Part shown: positions 25,711-35,302 of the stretch, one piece after another
How the letters are laid out: every line of letters begins with the position of its first letter
Numbering within the stretch: the stretch's first letter is position 1
Origin: ZC4RG30 sp046347045
Lineage (GTDB): Bacteria > Pseudomonadota > Gammaproteobacteria > Steroidobacterales > Steroidobacteraceae
Direction of reading: 5' to 3'
Length of the DNA stretch: 64,000 nucleotides
Assembly (NCBI GenBank): GCA_046347045.1
Contig: JAXMGX010000015.1
Span: 59,540 to 123,539, forward strand
Position numbers and translations under genes: made by a program
Notes under the pieces: model-generated
The model's database searches: none
Told to the model about the DNA's origin: nothing
Seen by the model: only the letters and a program-made list of their open reading frames with translations

Positions 25711-27063
25711 ATGTCCGGCCGATATTACATAAAGACCTTTGGTTGCCAGATGAATGAGTACGACTCCACCCGGATGGGGGACGTACTGCTGGCGCAGGCG
25801 GGTCTGGTTCCGGCCGAGGACGAGGCCGGCGCCGACCTGCTGGTGATGAATACCTGCTCGATCCGCGACAAGGCCGAGGACAAGGTTTATTCCCTGCTCG
25901 GCCACTGGCGCGAGCTCAAGAACCAGCGCCCGGGCACCGTCATCGCAGTGGGCGGCTGCGTGGCCAGCCAGGAGGGCGCAGCCATCCTGACGCGCGCGCC
26001 CTTCGTCGATCTGGTTTTCGGTCCGCAGACCATCCACCGCCTGCCCGAGATGCTGCGCGAGATCCGTCGCAACGGCCGGCGCCAGGTGGACGTGAGTTTC
26101 CCCGAGATCGAGAAGTTCGACCGGTTGCCGGCGCCGCGCGCCACGGGCGCCTCGGCCTTCGTGTCCATCATGGAAGGCTGCAGCAAGTTCTGCAGCTACT
26201 GCGTGGTGCCCTACACGCGCGGCGAGGAAATGAGCCGACCCGCCGCCGCAGTGCTCGAGGAAGTGCACCAGCTCGTCTCGCAGGGCGTGGGCGAGATCAC
26301 GCTGCTGGGCCAGAACGTGAACGCCTACGAGGGCCCGCGCCCCGGCGCTGCGCCGATGGACCTGGGCGCGCTGATCCTCGCCGTGAGCGCCATGCCCGGC
26401 CTCGAGCGCATCCGCTTCACCACCTCGCACCCCCTGAATTTCAGCGACACGCTGATCGACGCCTTTGCGCGCACGCGCAAGCTCGCCAACCACATGCACC
26501 TGCCGGTGCAGAGCGGCTCCGACCGCATCCTGGCGCTGATGCGCCGGGGTTACACCGCGCTGGAATTCAAGCAGAAGCTGCGCAAGCTGCGCGCCGTGCG
26601 GCCCGACATCACCGTTTCCACCGACCTGATCGTGGGCTTCCCCGGCGAGACCGAGCGCGATTTCGAGCAGACGCTGGCACTCACCGAGGAAGTGGGCTTC
26701 GACCAGTCGTTCAGCTTCATCTACAGCCGCCGCCCCGGCACGCCGGCGGCATCGCTGCCCGACGATGTGCCCGACGAAGTGAAGTCGCAGCGCCTGGCGC
26801 GGCTGCAGCAGCTGCTGGACGCGCAGGGGCGCGCCATCTCGCGCGCCATGGTGGGCAGCCGCCAGCGCGTGCTGGTGGAGCGGCCGTCGCGGCGCGATGC
26901 GCGGCAGCTCGCGGGCCGCACCGAGAACAACCGCTGGGTCAATTTCGACGCGGATCCTGCACTGATCAACCGCTTCGTCGACGTGGACATCACCGAGGCG
27001 ATGAACAATTCGCTGCGCGGCAGGCTGGTCCCGCAGGCCCGGCGCGCGGAACTGAGCGCATGA
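25711..27063 (+). CDS. miaB: tRNA-2-methylthio-N6-dimethylallyladenosine synthase MiaB
   Basis: A 450-residue radical-SAM methylthiotransferase that modifies i6A37 in tRNAs reading UNN codons. Residues Cys12, Cys49 and Cys83 in the UPF0004 domain bind the auxiliary [4Fe-4S] cluster; Cys157, Cys161 and Cys164 (CSKFCSYC) bind the SAM cluster; a TRAM domain closes the protein. The N-terminus YYIKTFGCQMNEYDS fixes the start at 25711. It heads a run with phoH, ybeY, corC and lnt, each overlapping the next. Confidence 0.97.
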   Translation: MSGRYYIKTFGCQMNEYDSTRMGDVLLAQAGLVPAEDEAGADLLVMNTCSIRDKAEDKVYSLLGHWRELKNQRPGTVIAVGGCVASQEGAAILTRAPFVDLVFGPQTIHRLPEMLREIRRNGRRQVDVSFPEIEKFDRLPAPRATGASAFVSIMEGCSKFCSYCVVPYTRGEEMSRPAAAVLEEVHQLVSQGVGEITLLGQNVNAYEGPRPGAAPMDLGALILAVSAMPGLERIRFTTSHPLNFSDTLIDAFARTRKLANHMHLPVQSGSDRILALMRRGYTALEFKQKLRKLRAVRPDITVSTDLIVGFPGETERDFEQTLALTEEVGFDQSFSFIYSRRPGTPAASLPDDVPDEVKSQRLARLQQLLDAQGRAISRAMVGSRQRVLVERPSRRDARQLAGRTENNRWVNFDADPALINRFVDVDITEAMNNSLRGRLVPQARRAELSA

Positions 27064-28049
27064 AGCCACGCCGCGACGTCGCGCTGGCGCAGCCGGTGAT
27101 CCTGGAGCTCGAACCCGAGGACAACTCGCGCCTGGCGGCGCTGTGCGGTCCGCTGGAGCAGAACCTCAGACTGGTGGAGCAGCGCTTGGGCGTGGAAGTG
27201 CGCCGGCGCGGCAATCAGTTCCGCATCTCCGGCGACCGCGCGGTCGCCGCCGCGCAGCTTCTGAAGGACCTGTTCGCCATGACCGAAGGCGGCCAGACGG
27301 TGGACCTGCCCGACGTGCACCTGGCGCTGCGCGAGTTTGCCGATCCGGACGAATTCTCCGAGGTGCGCGCGGCTCCCGTGCTGGCCCCGCCCGGTGAGGA
27401 TGCCGCGCGCGTGCCGCGCGGCCTGATCCGCGCGCGCGGCGAGCACCAGAAAGGGTATCTGGCCAGCATCCGCGCGCATGACCTGACCTTCGGCATCGGT
27501 CCGGCGGGCACGGGCAAGACGTATCTGGCCGTGGCCTGCGCGGTGGAGGCGCTGCACAGTGAGCGCGTGCGGCGCATGGTGCTGGTGCGGCCCGCGGTGG
27601 AAGCGGGCGAGCGGCTGGGTTTCCTGCCCGGAGATCTGACGCAGAAGGTGGACCCTTACCTTCGCCCCATGTACGACGCGCTGTACGAAATGATGGGCTT
27701 CGACCGCGTGGCGCGGCTGATGGAGCGCAATGTCATCGAGGTGGCGCCGCTGGCCTTCATGCGCGGCCGCTCGCTGAACGAATCCTTCATCATCCTCGAC
27801 GAAGCGCAGAACACCACGCCGGAGCAGATGAAGATGTTCCTGACGCGCATCGGCTTCGGCTCGCGTGCCGTGGTCACCGGCGATCTGACGCAGACCGACC
27901 TGCCCGGCGGACGGCCCTCGGGCCTGCGCCAGGCGCTCGACATCCTGCAGAAGGTGGCGGGCGTCGCCTTCACGCATTTCGACGCCAGCGACGTGGTGCG
28001 GCATCCACTGGTGCAGCGGATCGTGCGCGCCTACGAGCAGCAGCCATGA
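27060..28049 (+). CDS. ybeZ: PhoH-family ATPase YbeZ
   Basis: A 329-residue PhoH-like P-loop protein. It has a short N-terminal RNA-binding-like region, then Walker A GIGPAGTGKTYLAV, Walker B SFIILDEAQNTTPEQMKMFL and the VVTGDLTQTDLP motif. YbeZ works with the RNase YbeY in RNA handling and ribosome quality control, and the two are adjacent here as in most gammaproteobacteria. The ATG overlaps the miaB stop by 4 bp. Confidence 0.95.
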   Translation: MKPRRDVALAQPVILELEPEDNSRLAALCGPLEQNLRLVEQRLGVEVRRRGNQFRISGDRAVAAAQLLKDLFAMTEGGQTVDLPDVHLALREFADPDEFSEVRAAPVLAPPGEDAARVPRGLIRARGEHQKGYLASIRAHDLTFGIGPAGTGKTYLAVACAVEALHSERVRRMVLVRPAVEAGERLGFLPGDLTQKVDPYLRPMYDALYEMMGFDRVARLMERNVIEVAPLAFMRGRSLNESFIILDEAQNTTPEQMKMFLTRIGFGSRAVVTGDLTQTDLPGGRPSGLRQALDILQKVAGVAFTHFDASDVVRHPLVQRIVRAYEQQP

Positions 28050-28537
28050 GTGCGCGCGCACCGCTGGCGGTGGAATGCCGCTTCGACACCCGCGATGCCG
28101 TGCCGTCGGCGCGACTGCTGCGCCGCTGGGCCAGCGCCGCGCTGGGCAGCCGCGGTACGGGCCGGGAACTCGCGCTGTCGACGGTGGGGGCCGCACGCAT
28201 GCGCACGCTCAATCGTTGCTACCGCGGCAAGGACAAACCCACCAATGTGCTCTCGTTCCCCGCGCAGCCGCATCCGGGGCAGCGCGCCACGCCGCTGCCG
28301 CTGGGCGATGTGGTGATCTGCCCTGCGGTACTGCGCCGCGAGGCCCGCGAACAGCACAAGCCCGAGCGTGCGCACTGGGCGCACCTGGTGGTGCACGGCG
28401 CGCTGCATCTCGCGGGCTATGACCACGAGCACGATGCCGATGCGCGCCGCATGGAACGGCGCGAGATCGCCGTGCTGCGCGCGCTGGGATTCGGCAATCC
28501 CTATCTGCCGGCCGCGGCCCGCGGAGCGCGACGATGA
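28046..28537 (+). CDS. ybeY: Endoribonuclease YbeY
   Basis: A 163-residue zinc endoribonuclease involved in 16S rRNA 3'-end processing and ribosome quality control. The metal motif H-x3-H-x5-H is in HGALHLAGYDH, and NVLSFPAQP is the conserved upstream strand. The N-terminal about 20 residues are variable. It overlaps ybeZ and corC by 4 bp each. Confidence 0.95.
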   Translation: MSARAPLAVECRFDTRDAVPSARLLRRWASAALGSRGTGRELALSTVGAARMRTLNRCYRGKDKPTNVLSFPAQPHPGQRATPLPLGDVVICPAVLRREAREQHKPERAHWAHLVVHGALHLAGYDHEHDADARRMERREIAVLRALGFGNPYLPAAARGARR

Positions 28538-29403
28538 GCGACACCGGCGCCACGCAGAAAGTCATGCGCCGCATCCGGCGCATGACCGCACCCAAGGATC
28601 GCGCGCAACTCGCCGAGATGCTGCGGCACTCCGCCAGCAGCGGGCTCATCGATGCGGACGCGCTGTCGATGCTCGAGGGCGTGCTCGAGGTGGCGGACCT
28701 GCAGGTGCGCGACATCATGGTGCCGCACAACCAGATGATCTGCGTGCGCAGCGATGCGCAGCCCGGCCAGGTGCTGTCGACGGCCATCGATTCCGGGCAC
28801 TCGCGCTTCCCGGTGCAGGATCCGGACGGCGAGAAGATCGTCGGCATCCTGCTGGCCAAGGACCTGCTGAACCTGTTCGCGCTGAACCGGGCCGGCACCT
28901 TCAACATCCGCGAGTGGATCAGGAAGCCGCTGTTCGTGCCCGAATCCAAGCGCGTGAATGTGCTGCTGAAGGACATGCGCGTGGGCCGCAACCACATGGC
29001 GATTGCCGTGGATGAATACGGCAGCGTCGCGGGCCTCGTCACCATCGAGGACGTGATCGAGCAGATCGTCGGCGAGATCGACGACGAGTACGACATCGAG
29101 GACGAAAAGGACATCCGCCGCGAAGGCGACCGCCAGTTCCTGGTGCGGGGCCGCACGCGCATCGGCGACTTCAACGAGTTCTTCAACACGGCGTTTTCCG
29201 ACGAAGCCATCGACACCGTCGCGGGCCTGATCACGCAGCACTTCGGCCGGCTGCCGCGCCGCGGCGAAAGCGCGGTGCTGGACGGCATGGAATTCCGCGT
29301 GATGCGCGCCGACCGGCGCCGCGTGGAAGCCGTGCGCGTCACCACGCCCGAGCGCGAGTCCCCCGCCGACGACAGCATCGCCGCCACCGAGCAAAGTGGC
29401 TGA
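28534..29403 (+). CDS. corC: CBS-domain transporter-associated protein CorC/YbeX
   Basis: A 289-residue protein with two CBS domains (about residues 65-185: VRDIMVPHNQMICV, HSRFPVQD, GILLAKDLL; then DEYGSVAGLVTIEDVIEQIV) and a C-terminal CorC_HlyC domain (FNEFFNTAFSDEAIDTVAGL). It was first linked to magnesium and cobalt efflux and is also tied to ribosome function through the miaB-ybeZ-ybeY gene string. The subcellular location is cytoplasmic. Confidence 0.94.
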   Translation: MSDTGATQKVMRRIRRMTAPKDRAQLAEMLRHSASSGLIDADALSMLEGVLEVADLQVRDIMVPHNQMICVRSDAQPGQVLSTAIDSGHSRFPVQDPDGEKIVGILLAKDLLNLFALNRAGTFNIREWIRKPLFVPESKRVNVLLKDMRVGRNHMAIAVDEYGSVAGLVTIEDVIEQIVGEIDDEYDIEDEKDIRREGDRQFLVRGRTRIGDFNEFFNTAFSDEAIDTVAGLITQHFGRLPRRGESAVLDGMEFRVMRADRRRVEAVRVTTPERESPADDSIAATEQSG

Positions 29404-31009
29404 GCCGCTGCCCGTGAGCGCAGGCCCGCCGTCGGCACCGGCAAGCGCGCAGCCGGACGTCTCCCGCCGCGGCGGCCCGCGGTCTGCATGGCTGCGACGG
29501 CTGTGCGCGCTGCTCGCCGGCGCCGCGCTCACGGCCGCCTTCGCGCCGCACGACCTGTGGTGGCTGGCGACGCTGGCGCCCGCTGCAATGCTGCTGTTGT
29601 GGCGCGGGGCGCCCACACCGCGCGAAGGCGCGCTGCTGGGCCTGTGGTTCGGACTCGGCCTCTACTCAACCGGCACCTGGTGGCTGTACATCTCCATCCG
29701 CGTCTTCGGCCAGGCACCGATCTGGGTGGCGCTGCTGGTGATGGCCGCGCTGGTGCTGATCATGTCGGCCTATCAGGCCGGCCTGGGCTACGCCGTGGTG
29801 CGCTGGCTCGCACCGCGGTCGGCGGCCGGCGCGCTGCTGATCGTGCCCGCGGCCTGGGTGTTCGTGGAATGGTGGCGCGGCTGGTTCCTGTCGGGATTCC
29901 CCTGGCTGTCGCTGGGCTACTCGCAGACCGACACCTGGCTTGCCGGCCTTGCGCCGCTGGGCGGCGTGCACCTGGTCAGCCTGGTGCTGCTGATGGGCGC
30001 CGGCGCGCTGATCCTGCTGTGGCGCGAGCGCCTGGCGTTGCGCGCGCTGGCATTGGTGGTTCTGGTGCTGCCGTGGACCACCGGCCTTGCGCTGCGCGAC
30101 CGCGCATGGACCACGCCCGCGGGTGCGCCGCTGTCGGTGGCCATCCTGCAGGGTGCGATCCCGCAGGACATGAAATGGCTGGTGACCAACCAGCAGAACA
30201 TCCTCGATGAATACGCGCGCCTGCATGCGCAGGCGCTGGGCGCGCAGCTCATCCTCTGGCCCGAATCCGCACTGCCCGACATCGCCAACGTGTATCCCAA
30301 GTACATCGGCGCGCTGTGGTCCGCGGCGCGCGAGCGGCACTCGGCCGTGTTGATGGGCGTGATGCGCGCCGAGCAACAGGACGGTGACAGCGACGACCTG
30401 TATTTCAATTCGCTGCTGGCGATGGACACCGGCGAAGCCGAGCCGGCCTTCTACGACAAGCGGCACCTGGTGCCCTTCGGCGAGTACTTCCCCGTGCCGC
30501 AGTGGGTGCGCAACTGGCTCAGGCTGATGAATCTGCCGCATTCGGATTTCACGCCCGGCAAGGCAGGCCAGGGTCCGCTGCAGCTCGCGGGCCAGCGCAT
30601 CTCCGCCAGCATCTGCTACGAGGATGCCTTTCCCGCGCAGCTGCGCGCCGCCACGGCCGCCTCGACGTTGCTGGCCACGGTCACCAACGATGCCTGGTTC
30701 GGTCACTCCGGCGCCCGCTACCAGCACCTGCAGATTTCCCGCATGCGCGCGCTGGAATCCCGCCGTCCGCTGCTGCGCGCCGCCAACGACGGCGTGTCGG
30801 CGCTGATCGACGCCTGGGGTCGGACCACGCTCACGGCGCCGGAATTCCAGGCCTCGGTGCTGCGCGGCACGGTGCAGCCCCGCAGCGGCCTGACGCCGTA
30901 CCTGGCCCTGGGCGACTGGCCGGTGATCGGCGTGGCGTTTGTGCTGCTGTGCGTGGTGGCGCTGCGACACTTGAAAAAAGGGCTGCAGGCGAGCATTAAG
31001 AACCATTAA
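29396..31009 (+). CDS. lnt: Apolipoprotein N-acyltransferase
   Basis: A 537-residue inner-membrane enzyme that adds the third acyl chain to lipoproteins. About eight hydrophobic segments surround a nitrilase-like periplasmic domain. The catalytic triad appears as Glu in LWPESALPDI, Lys in YDKRHLVPFGEYFP and Cys in SASICYEDAFP. The start is a GTG at 29396 overlapping the corC stop by 8 bp; a GTG at 29414 is an alternative. The N-terminus is longer than in E. coli (512 residues). Its products include the lipoproteins encoded nearby. Confidence 0.95.
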   Translation: MAEPLPVSAGPPSAPASAQPDVSRRGGPRSAWLRRLCALLAGAALTAAFAPHDLWWLATLAPAAMLLLWRGAPTPREGALLGLWFGLGLYSTGTWWLYISIRVFGQAPIWVALLVMAALVLIMSAYQAGLGYAVVRWLAPRSAAGALLIVPAAWVFVEWWRGWFLSGFPWLSLGYSQTDTWLAGLAPLGGVHLVSLVLLMGAGALILLWRERLALRALALVVLVLPWTTGLALRDRAWTTPAGAPLSVAILQGAIPQDMKWLVTNQQNILDEYARLHAQALGAQLILWPESALPDIANVYPKYIGALWSAARERHSAVLMGVMRAEQQDGDSDDLYFNSLLAMDTGEAEPAFYDKRHLVPFGEYFPVPQWVRNWLRLMNLPHSDFTPGKAGQGPLQLAGQRISASICYEDAFPAQLRAATAASTLLATVTNDAWFGHSGARYQHLQISRMRALESRRPLLRAANDGVSALIDAWGRTTLTAPEFQASVLRGTVQPRSGLTPYLALGDWPVIGVAFVLLCVVALRHLKKGLQASIKNH

Positions 31010-31092
31010 CGCCCCGCCGCGCGTCCTTCCGGAACCATCGCCGCGAGCCGGGGGTCTACAGCAGGCACATTGGTTTGCAAGGAGTCAGATTC

Positions 31093-32586
31093 ATGGCATT
31101 GGAACGTTGCAGCGGCAGATTCCTACTGGTTGCACTGAGCGGCATCATGCTGTCGGCCTGCTCGCCCAGCGCATCCACGGCCGTGCCGCCCGCGGCCAAT
31201 ACTGTCACCACCCCGCCCAGTTCCACCTCGGCCGCGAGCGGAACTTCCGCGCCCATGGTGTCGGGGCTGCCCGACTTCACCGGTCTCGTCGAGCGCTATG
31301 GTCCGGCCGTGGTCAACGTGCAGGTGGTCGAGGGCCGTCGCAATGCGCGCGGTGCGCAGGGCGCGGGGCAGGAAGATCCCTTCGGTGATTTCTTCCGCCG
31401 CTTCGGCATTCCCAACCTGCCGAACCAGCAGCCGCGCAACCAGCCGCCGGCGCGCGGCGTGGGCTCGGGCTTCATCGTCACAACCGACGGCTACATCATG
31501 ACCAACGCGCACGTGGTGCGCGACGCCACCGAGGTGGTGGTGAAGATGACCGACCGCCGCGAGTATCCGGCGAAGGTCATCGGCATCGACGACCGCACCG
31601 ACGTGGCCGTGATCAAGATCGACGGCAAGAACCTGCCCATCGTGCGCATCGGCGATCCGGCCGCGCTGCGTCCGGGCCAGTGGGTGGTGGCCATCGGCTC
31701 GCCCTTCGGCATGGAGAACAGCGTCACCGCCGGCATCGTCAGCGCCACCGCGCGCACGTTGCCGAGTGAACAGTACGTGCCCTTCATCCAGACCGACGTG
31801 GCGGTGAACCCGGGTAACTCCGGCGGCCCGCTGTTCAACCTGAATGGCGAGGTGGTGGGCATCAACTCGCAGATCTACAGCCAGTCCGGCGGTTACATGG
31901 GCCTGTCCTTCGCCATTCCCATCGACGTGGCCAATGGCGTGCGCACGCAGCTCATTGCCAAGGGCCGCGTCACGCGCGGCAAGATCGGCGTGGGCCTCGC
32001 GCCCATGGATGCGGCCGTGGCCGAATCCTTCGGCCTCGACCGGCCGCGCGGCGCGCTGATCGGCTCGGTGGAGAAGGGCGGTCCGGCCGACAAGGCCGGC
32101 GTGAAGGAAGGCGACATCATCGTCGGCGTCGACGGCCGCAAGGTCGACTCCGACATCGAGCTGCCCTCGATGATCTCGGCCATCGCGCCGGGCAAGGAGA
32201 CCACGCTCGAGATCTGGCGCGACCGCAGTACGCGCAAGCTCACGGCGCGCGTGGCCGAATTGAAGGAAGAGGGCGCCGGCGGGCAGCAGGAGTCCGGCAA
32301 GGGTGGCGCGGCGGCAGAGCCGGCGTCACTGGGTCTGTCGGTGCGCCCGCTGCAGCCTGATGAAAGGCAGCAGGTCGAAACCGAAGGCACGCTGGTGGTG
32401 GAAGAGGTCAGCGGCCCCGCCGCGCGCGCCGGCATCCAGCCGGGCGACATCATCCTGGGCGTGAACGGCACGCGGGTGAAGACCACGGCGGAACTCGCCG
32501 CGGCGGCCAAGCGCGCCGGCAAGGTGGTGGCCGTGCTCGTACAGCGCGACGACCGCCAGTTCTTCATCGCGATCCGCTCGGAGTAA
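31093..32586 (+). CDS. DegP/HtrA-type serine protease with a lipoprotein signal
   Basis: A 497-residue Do-family protease. A lipoprotein signal ends in LSAC with Cys23, then a Ser/Thr/Pro-rich linker, a trypsin-like domain (His in ITTNAHVV-like TNAHVVRD, Asp in DRTDVAVIKID, Ser in GNSGGPLFN) and two PDZ domains separated by a Gly/Glu linker. It degrades or refolds misfolded envelope proteins. The ATG at 31093 follows AAGGAG at 31079-31084. Most DegP/DegQ proteins are soluble in the periplasm, so the predicted lipid anchor is notable. Confidence 0.9.
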   Translation: MALERCSGRFLLVALSGIMLSACSPSASTAVPPAANTVTTPPSSTSAASGTSAPMVSGLPDFTGLVERYGPAVVNVQVVEGRRNARGAQGAGQEDPFGDFFRRFGIPNLPNQQPRNQPPARGVGSGFIVTTDGYIMTNAHVVRDATEVVVKMTDRREYPAKVIGIDDRTDVAVIKIDGKNLPIVRIGDPAALRPGQWVVAIGSPFGMENSVTAGIVSATARTLPSEQYVPFIQTDVAVNPGNSGGPLFNLNGEVVGINSQIYSQSGGYMGLSFAIPIDVANGVRTQLIAKGRVTRGKIGVGLAPMDAAVAESFGLDRPRGALIGSVEKGGPADKAGVKEGDIIVGVDGRKVDSDIELPSMISAIAPGKETTLEIWRDRSTRKLTARVAELKEEGAGGQQESGKGGAAAEPASLGLSVRPLQPDERQQVETEGTLVVEEVSGPAARAGIQPGDIILGVNGTRVKTTAELAAAAKRAGKVVAVLVQRDDRQFFIAIRSE

Positions 32587-32600
32587 CGCCTCGCTCGCGG

Positions 32601-32642
32601 GGGGGTGACCGGTCCGTGTATTCTCGCGGGTCCGTCACCCCC
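32601..32642. other. Inverted repeat between the protease gene and leuS
   Basis: GGGGGTGAC (32601-32609) pairs perfectly with GTCACCCCC (32634-32642) across a 24-nt loop. There is no T run after it, so a role as terminator is doubtful; it could be a stabilising 3' hairpin or part of the leuS leader, whose ATG is 12 bp downstream. Confidence 0.45.
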
Positions 32643-32653
32643 GACCCGCCAGC

Positions 32654-35302
32654 ATGCAAGAACGATATGACCCGGCTGCCGTAGAGGACAGCGCCCAAGC
32701 GGCCTGGAATGCCGCCAATGCCTTCGCCGCGGATGAATCCGCGCCCGGCGAGAAGTACTACTGCCTGTCGATGTTCCCCTACCCATCCGGGCGGCTGCAC
32801 ATGGGGCATGTGCGCAACTACACCATCGGCGATGTGCTGGCCCGTTTCATGCGCATGCAGGGCCGCAATGTGCTGCAGCCCATGGGCTGGGATGCCTTCG
32901 GTCTGCCGGCCGAGAACGCCGCGATGGCCAACCACGTGCCGCCGGCGAAGTGGACGCGCGACAACATCGCGTACATGAAGAAGCAGTTGCAGTCGCTGGG
33001 GCTTGCCGTCGACTGGAGCCGAGAGCTCGCCACCTGCGATGCCGACTACTACAAGTGGAACCAGTGGCTGTTCCTGCGCATGCTCGAGAAGGGCATCGCG
33101 TACAAGAAGACGGGCACCGTCAACTGGGATCCGGTGGACCAGACCGTGCTCGCCAACGAGCAGGTGATCGACGGGCGCGGCTGGCGCACCGGTGCGCTGG
33201 TCGAGAAGCGCGAGATCCCGATGTACTACCTCGCCATCACGCGCTACGCCGACGAGCTGCGCGCGGCGCTCGACGGGCTCACCGAATGGCCCGAGCGCGT
33301 GCGCACCATGCAGGCCAACTGGATCGGCCGCAGCGAGGGTGTCGACGTCGATTTCCCCTACGCCGACGACACGCGCGAAGTGCTGGGCCGTGATGGCGCC
33401 CTGCGCGTGTTCACCACGCGCGCCGACACGCTGCTGGGCGCCACCTACGTGGCCGTGGCTGCAGAGCATCCCATTGCGCTCGCCGCCGCGAAGGAGCGCG
33501 TGGAGCTGGCCGCCTTCATCGACGAATGCAAGCGCGGCAGCACCATGGAGGCCGACCTCGCCACGCAGGACAAGAAAGGCCTGCCGACGGGTCTGCATGT
33601 GAAGCATCCGCTCACCGGCGAACTGCTGCCCGTGTGGGTGGCCAACTACGTGCTGATGGGCTACGGCGAAGGCGCCGTGATGGCAGTGCCCGCGCATGAC
33701 GAGCGCGATTTCGAGTTCGCGCAGAAGTACTCGCTGCCGGTGAAGATGGTGATCGCCTCCACCAGCGGCAAGTATGGACAGGTCGCGGCGCCCTGGCAGG
33801 AAGCCTACGCCGAGCACGGCGTGCTGGTGGATTCCGGCGAGTTCACCGGGCTCGCGTCGGCGGCCGCGGTGGATGCCATCGCCGCCAGGCTTGCGACGAG
33901 GAATCTGGGCCAGAAGCGCGTGCAGTTCCGCCTGCGCGACTGGGGCATCTCGCGCCAGCGCTACTGGGGCTGCCCGATCCCGCTCATCCACTGCGCGAAA
34001 TGCGGCGATGTGCCCGTGCCCGACAAGGACCTGCCAGTGCGCCTGCCCGAAGACCTGGTGCCCGATGGCAGCGGCAACCCGCTGGGCAAGACGGCCTCGT
34101 TCTTCCAGTGCAAGTGCCCGAAATGCGGCGGCGACGCGCGGCGCGAAACCGACACCATGGACACCTTCGTGGATTCGTCGTGGTACTTCCTGCGCTTCGC
34201 CAGCAGCGGCAACGACGCCGCCATGGTCGATGCGCGCGCCAACTACTGGCTGCCCGTCGACCAGTACGTCGGCGGCATCGAGCACGCCATCCTGCACCTG
34301 CTGTATTCGCGCTTCTGGACGCGCGTGATGCACGAGATGGGCCTGGTGAAGACACCCGAGCCCTTCGCCAACCTGCTGACGCAGGGCATGGTGCTGAACC
34401 ACATCTTCGTGCGCACCAGCGGCGCGGGGCGGCGCGAGTACTTCAACCCCGCGGACGTGGACCTCGTGGTCGATCCGGCCACGCGCGAATCGCGCGCCAC
34501 GCTGAAGCAGGACGGTTCCGCCGTCACCTACGAAGGCTTCGGCACCATGTCGAAGTCGCGTCTGAATGGCGTCGACCCCAACGCGCTCACGGAGAAATAC
34601 GGCGCCGACACCGCGCGCCTGTTCATGATGTTCACCGCGCCGCCGGAGCAGTCGCTGGAATGGAGCGATGAGGGCGTGCTGGGTTCCAACCGCTTCCTGC
34701 GCCGGCTGTGGAAGGCGGTCTACGATCACGTCTCGGGCGGCGCCATTTCAGGCGCGAACCGTGCCGACGTCTTGAAGACATCGTCCGCGCTGTCGCCCGC
34801 CGACCGCGACCTGCGCCGCATCGCCCACCACACGCTGTCGAAGGTGGAGGACGACATCGGCCGCCGTCGCATCTTCAACACCGCCGTGGCCAGCGTCATG
34901 GAGCTGTTGAACGCCATCGGCAAGCACGCCGCCGACGCGGCCGGCAGCAGCGAGGCCGGACGCGTGGTGCGCCAGGAGGCGCTGGAAATCGCCGTGATGT
35001 GCCTGTCGCCCATCGTGCCGCACATCTGCCACGAGCTGTGGCAGCAGCTGGGGCAGGGCGGCGAGCTGTGGCGCACGCGCTGGCGCAAGGCCGACCCGCA
35101 GGCGCTGGTGCAGGACCAGGTGGAAATCGTGGTGCAGGTGAACGGCAAGCTGCGCGGCCGTGTCAGCGTGGCGCCTGATGCGCCCGAAGACGTGGTCAAG
35201 GCCGCGGCGCTGGCCGACGAGAACGTGCGACGCTTCTTCGAGGGGCGCGAGCCGAAAAAGGTGATCGTCGTGAAGGGCAAGCTGGTCAACGTGGTGGTGT
35301 GA
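32654..35302 (+). CDS. leuS: Leucyl-tRNA synthetase
   Basis: An 882-residue class I synthetase. HIGH-type motif in YPSGRLHMGHVRNYTIGD, CP1 editing domain (TTRADTLLGATYVAVAAEHP and VPAHDERDFEFAQKY), a zinc-ribbon-like CAKCGDVPV...CKCPKCGG insertion, the KMSKS equivalent GTMSKSRLNGVDP and a C-terminal anticodon and tRNA-binding region ending IVVKGKLVNVVV. The length is standard for the bacterial enzyme. The stop overlaps the lptE start. Confidence 0.98.
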   Translation: MQERYDPAAVEDSAQAAWNAANAFAADESAPGEKYYCLSMFPYPSGRLHMGHVRNYTIGDVLARFMRMQGRNVLQPMGWDAFGLPAENAAMANHVPPAKWTRDNIAYMKKQLQSLGLAVDWSRELATCDADYYKWNQWLFLRMLEKGIAYKKTGTVNWDPVDQTVLANEQVIDGRGWRTGALVEKREIPMYYLAITRYADELRAALDGLTEWPERVRTMQANWIGRSEGVDVDFPYADDTREVLGRDGALRVFTTRADTLLGATYVAVAAEHPIALAAAKERVELAAFIDECKRGSTMEADLATQDKKGLPTGLHVKHPLTGELLPVWVANYVLMGYGEGAVMAVPAHDERDFEFAQKYSLPVKMVIASTSGKYGQVAAPWQEAYAEHGVLVDSGEFTGLASAAAVDAIAARLATRNLGQKRVQFRLRDWGISRQRYWGCPIPLIHCAKCGDVPVPDKDLPVRLPEDLVPDGSGNPLGKTASFFQCKCPKCGGDARRETDTMDTFVDSSWYFLRFASSGNDAAMVDARANYWLPVDQYVGGIEHAILHLLYSRFWTRVMHEMGLVKTPEPFANLLTQGMVLNHIFVRTSGAGRREYFNPADVDLVVDPATRESRATLKQDGSAVTYEGFGTMSKSRLNGVDPNALTEKYGADTARLFMMFTAPPEQSLEWSDEGVLGSNRFLRRLWKAVYDHVSGGAISGANRADVLKTSSALSPADRDLRRIAHHTLSKVEDDIGRRRIFNTAVASVMELLNAIGKHAADAAGSSEAGRVVRQEALEIAVMCLSPIVPHICHELWQQLGQGGELWRTRWRKADPQALVQDQVEIVVQVNGKLRGRVSVAPDAPEDVVKAAALADENVRRFFEGREPKKVIVVKGKLVNVVV

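Noticed and set aside
32564..34729. Long open frame of 721 codons antisense to leuS
   Set aside because: leuS is unambiguous on the plus strand; the antisense product shows no family motif.
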